From NCBI GenBank assembly GCA_004563195.1, contig SFTJ01000038.1, forward strand, positions 1 to 28,188: a stretch of 28,188 bases of DNA, written 5' to 3'. Position 1 is the first letter of the stretch, and the number at the start of each line of letters is the position of its first letter. This document shows positions 26,460 to 28,188 of this stretch, in pieces. Source of the DNA: a bacterium (GTDB lineage: Bacteria > Bacteroidota > Bacteroidia > Bacteroidales > Muribaculaceae). The notes beneath the pieces are model-generated. The model was not told the origin of the DNA. It saw only the letters and a program-made list of their open reading frames with translations, and did no database searches. The position numbers were made by a program, and so were the translations under genes.

Positions 26460-27890
26460 TCAAGTAAACTTATATTTGACTTTATTGCCGTCGAATATCT
26501 CGCTCTGAATGACTGTCTCAAAGGGGAACCCTTCTTCAATGTCACTAATTTGGTCGAGGATATTCTTCATCTCCTCGGAAGATGTGAAAAACTTGCCCCA
26601 TTCGCCGGTGCGTATCTCACGAAACGAAACAAGGTAGCGACCATCGCCTTGCGAAGTGGTCAAATCACTCTCGTAGTCGTGAACTTCAATCTCTTTGTTT
26701 TGAATGGCACTTAGCCGCATCACCTTACCAGGGAACCGCTTCTTGCCGTCTGCCGGAGTGTAAGCCACTCCCATTTCGCTAAATTTTTTCATTTTTTGAT
26801 GTGTTAATATGTAGTATAAATTTTTACAATCTGCGTGGCACGCCATTCCCTTAAATGCTCCTATGACTTCCTGCCGCCGCTTTCGTGATTTGATGCGTGC
26901 TAACTTACGAGCAGCATTCTGCTTTATTCGCTTCCGTATGAGCGAATGAGTGCCGTAGTGAATATAACCGCACATATCAAAGCCCACACTCAATGGTCGC
27001 ACAGCCTCGTTGTCTTTTACTTGCAACCCGAGCTTGGCAATCTCGCTGACATAGATGTCACGAAGCCGCCATAATTCTTTCTTTGTCCTGGCAAAAAAGG
27101 CTGTATCATCGCAGTAGTTATAGTAGAGATAATGCACTTCGTCAACACAATCTTTGTTGGTGTACATATAACGTGGCACTTTCTCAAGCATACGATGATG
27201 AACAGGAGATAAATATAGGTTGGCAAAGCACTGGGAGGAGCGCAATCCCTTTGACAATCCTTTCGGCATTACAGTAATGAAAGTATCAAGTATTGGTAAC
27301 AGGACCGGGTCGCTGATGAACTTGCGGATACACTGCTTCATCTGCTCCTGGTCAATATTGTCATAGTAGTGCTTTATGTCGTTTTGATAATAGTAGGGAT
27401 ATTCTTCGCCTATACACCTCAAATCGTCCTCGATTATATGGTGTAGCCAGTGCATACCTCTACCTTTGATTGAGGCACCAGTGTTGTGAATTAACGAGGG
27501 ATAGGTGTATTTCTCAACGATTACCATAATTGAGTGGCAACCTATGCGCTTTGGCACTGTCGGTGCTTGGCAGTCTCGTTCCTTCGGGCCGTCTTTAACG
27601 TGAATGTCTTTGACATCTGAACGAGTGATGCTGAATGTGCCATTGCTTATTTGCTCACGCAGCATCTCAATTATTGCTGTGCGAGTAGCATCTGCCTTTT
27701 GTTGCTTTTCGAGATAGCATTGATATTCCTCGGCAGAGCGAAAATCTTGTTCTTGCAACGGAATGGTGTCCGGAGCATATTTCCCTCGTTGCTGTTTACT
27801 CTCCAAGTGAGAAACTACATAATTGTAACTCTCGTAGAGGTTCGAGTAACTAACAATCTCGGGAATGAGGTTGTCTAATGGATATTCCAT
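26460..27890 (-). CDS. DGR reverse transcriptase with C-terminal extension
   Basis: The RT core spans about 100-330. It has a finger motif (KRIGCHSIMVIVEK), DIKHYYDNID with the first catalytic Asp171, GLRSSQ at 215-220 (the GxxxSQ motif that marks DGR RTs, versus QGxxxSP in others), YCDD at 259-262 in a YYNYCDDTAFFA context, and a GYIHY motif. A basic thumb (RKRIKQNAARKLARIKSRKRR) follows. Residues 367-476 form an extra domain (GRYLVSFREIRTGEWGKFFT, EEMKNILDQIS, NKVKYKFT) with its own ATG (26792) behind an A-rich run, and could be made separately. Total length is 476 against 300-380 for compact DGR RTs. No avd gene is visible. Confidence 0.93.
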   Translation of the reverse strand: MEYPLDNLIPEIVSYSNLYESYNYVVSHLESKQQRGKYAPDTIPLQEQDFRSAEEYQCYLEKQQKADATRTAIIEMLREQISNGTFSITRSDVKDIHVKDGPKERDCQAPTVPKRIGCHSIMVIVEKYTYPSLIHNTGASIKGRGMHWLHHIIEDDLRCIGEEYPYYYQNDIKHYYDNIDQEQMKQCIRKFISDPVLLPILDTFITVMPKGLSKGLRSSQCFANLYLSPVHHRMLEKVPRYMYTNKDCVDEVHYLYYNYCDDTAFFARTKKELWRLRDIYVSEIAKLGLQVKDNEAVRPLSVGFDMCGYIHYGTHSLIRKRIKQNAARKLARIKSRKRRQEVIGAFKGMACHADCKNLYYILTHQKMKKFSEMGVAYTPADGKKRFPGKVMRLSAIQNKEIEVHDYESDLTTSQGDGRYLVSFREIRTGEWGKFFTSSEEMKNILDQISDIEEGFPFETVIQSEIFDGNKVKYKFT

Positions 27891-27974
27891 AGCCTTCAGG
27901 GCTCTTTAGTTATTTTCCGGCTTTCTTCCTTACGGAGAGGGTTGCCGAGGCTCAAGTCCTTCGTCTCTTTCGTT

Positions 27975-28022
27975 GGCAACACGTTGCCTTTGCAGGGTGG
28001 CGAGTATAGTGGCTGTTGCCAC
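27975..28022 (-). ncRNA. DGR spacer RNA with two hairpins
   Basis: Directly after the template stop, GTGGC-AACA-GCCAC (28022-28009) forms a tight tetraloop hairpin and GGCAAC-GT-GTTGCC (27988-27975) forms a second. They lie on the transcript between template and RT gene (27891-28022, otherwise without a gene). In the Bordetella DGR the TR-spacer RNA folds and is needed for cDNA priming and RT binding. The same role is inferred here. Confidence 0.6.
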
Positions 28023-28151
28023 TTAAACCTTCAATGTCAGCCGCACGCCGTTGTTCGAGTTCGAGTTCGACCCAGCGCTATTCGCGTTCGCATACACGAG
28101 ACCGCCATTCGCGTTCGCATTGTTGTTAGACCGCAGAGGGACACGGCAGTT
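28023..28151 (-). repeat. DGR template repeat (TR)
   Basis: Read on the minus strand, the frame encodes SNCRVPLRSNNNANANGGL, VYANANSAGSNSNSNNGV and RLTLKV followed by TAA. Fourteen AAC/AAT codons give an adenine-rich, highly mutable surface, and the final GVRL motif is typical of DGR variable-repeat ends. An ATTCGCGTTCGCAT unit (plus strand) is repeated at 28080-28093 and 28107-28120, and TCGAAC is repeated three times. Asparagine-rich unmutated coding plus a nearby promoter mark it as the template rather than the variable copy. The 5' boundary is approximate. Confidence 0.85.
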
Positions 28152-28169
28152 GGACTCTCTACCCAAGTG

Positions 28170-28177
28170 CAAAGTTA
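28170..28177 (-). promoter_or_regulatory. -7 box of the DGR template RNA promoter
   Basis: Minus-strand TAACTTTG fits TAnnTTTG exactly. The predicted start near 28163 would give a transcript that begins at or just before the template, then the spacer hairpins, then the RT gene. The -33 box lies outside the window. Confidence 0.65.
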
Positions 28178-28188
28178 GTATTTTTTTG

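Noticed and set aside
26460..27890. Retron or group II intron reverse transcriptase
   Set aside because: The GLRSSQ (GxxxSQ) motif and the adjacent template repeat are DGR features. There is no maturase or HNH domain and no msr/msd-like inverted repeat.
28023..28151. Reading the asparagine-rich repeat as the variable repeat of a target gene
   Set aside because: A promoter box lies about 20 bases upstream, no target coding region precedes it, and the codons are the unmutated AAC/AAT expected of a template.
27942..28178. Plus-strand frame encoding repeated RVRVRPSAIRVRI-type peptide
   Set aside because: The repeated Arg-Val is the antisense image of the asparagine-codon-rich template repeat, not a gene.

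Overview
The window is the early, lysogeny, lysis and diversification part of a temperate phage or prophage of a Bacteroidales host, probably a gut species. Several things point to this host. Promoters match the Bacteroidota form (TTTG, 19-21 bp, TAnnTTTG). Two families are largely confined to this phylum (a PUR-alpha-like DUF3276 protein and a DUF3127 SSB-like protein). The integrase has the divergent active site common in the phylum, and most starts have A-rich leaders instead of Shine-Dalgarno sites. No capsid, portal, terminase or tail-tube gene lies inside the window.

Layout. From 1 to 3.7 kb is a dense minus-strand string of about fifteen small, mostly overlapping genes of unknown role (one YopX-like). 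From 3.8 to 17.1 kb is a minus-strand replication, recombination and DNA-processing block. In transcription order it holds a Rad52/Sak-like annealing protein, a PD-(D/E)XK exonuclease, an SSB, a NinB-like protein, a SNF2 helicase, a VRR-NUC nuclease, a replication initiator with iterons inside its gene, a DnaC-like loader, a ParB-MutS-I fusion, a double-HTH protein, a MazG-like protein, a second ParB, a glycosyltransferase and an orphan MgsA/RarA C-terminal-like protein. Four intergenic regions in and around this block carry the same promoter module. From 17.1 to 20.2 kb are small regulators and three tRNA-like genes with odd anticodon loops.

At 20.3 kb a divergent control region faces a plus-strand lysogeny module: XRE repressor, HSDR_N-type nuclease, small lipoprotein and tyrosine recombinase. 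Behind the integrase is a promoter-leader-terminator unit that could make a short RNA antisense to the leader motif of several early genes. It is followed by a small protein resembling the C-terminal domain of the RNA polymerase alpha subunit.

From 24.1 to 28.2 kb the minus strand carries a lysis cassette (holin, amidase, u-spanin with a strong terminator), a DUF4376 protein, and a diversity-generating retroelement (DGR): a reverse transcriptase with GxxxSQ and YxDD motifs, a structured spacer, an asparagine-codon-rich template repeat and a promoter. The variable repeat and its target gene are not visible here and should lie beyond the right edge.

How the parts fit: the repressor would silence the leftward early promoter by binding operators in its -33/-7 spacer. 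On induction, replication and recombination genes are expressed from a shared promoter module that looks activator-dependent. The DGR would vary a receptor-binding protein, and the lysis genes release the particles.
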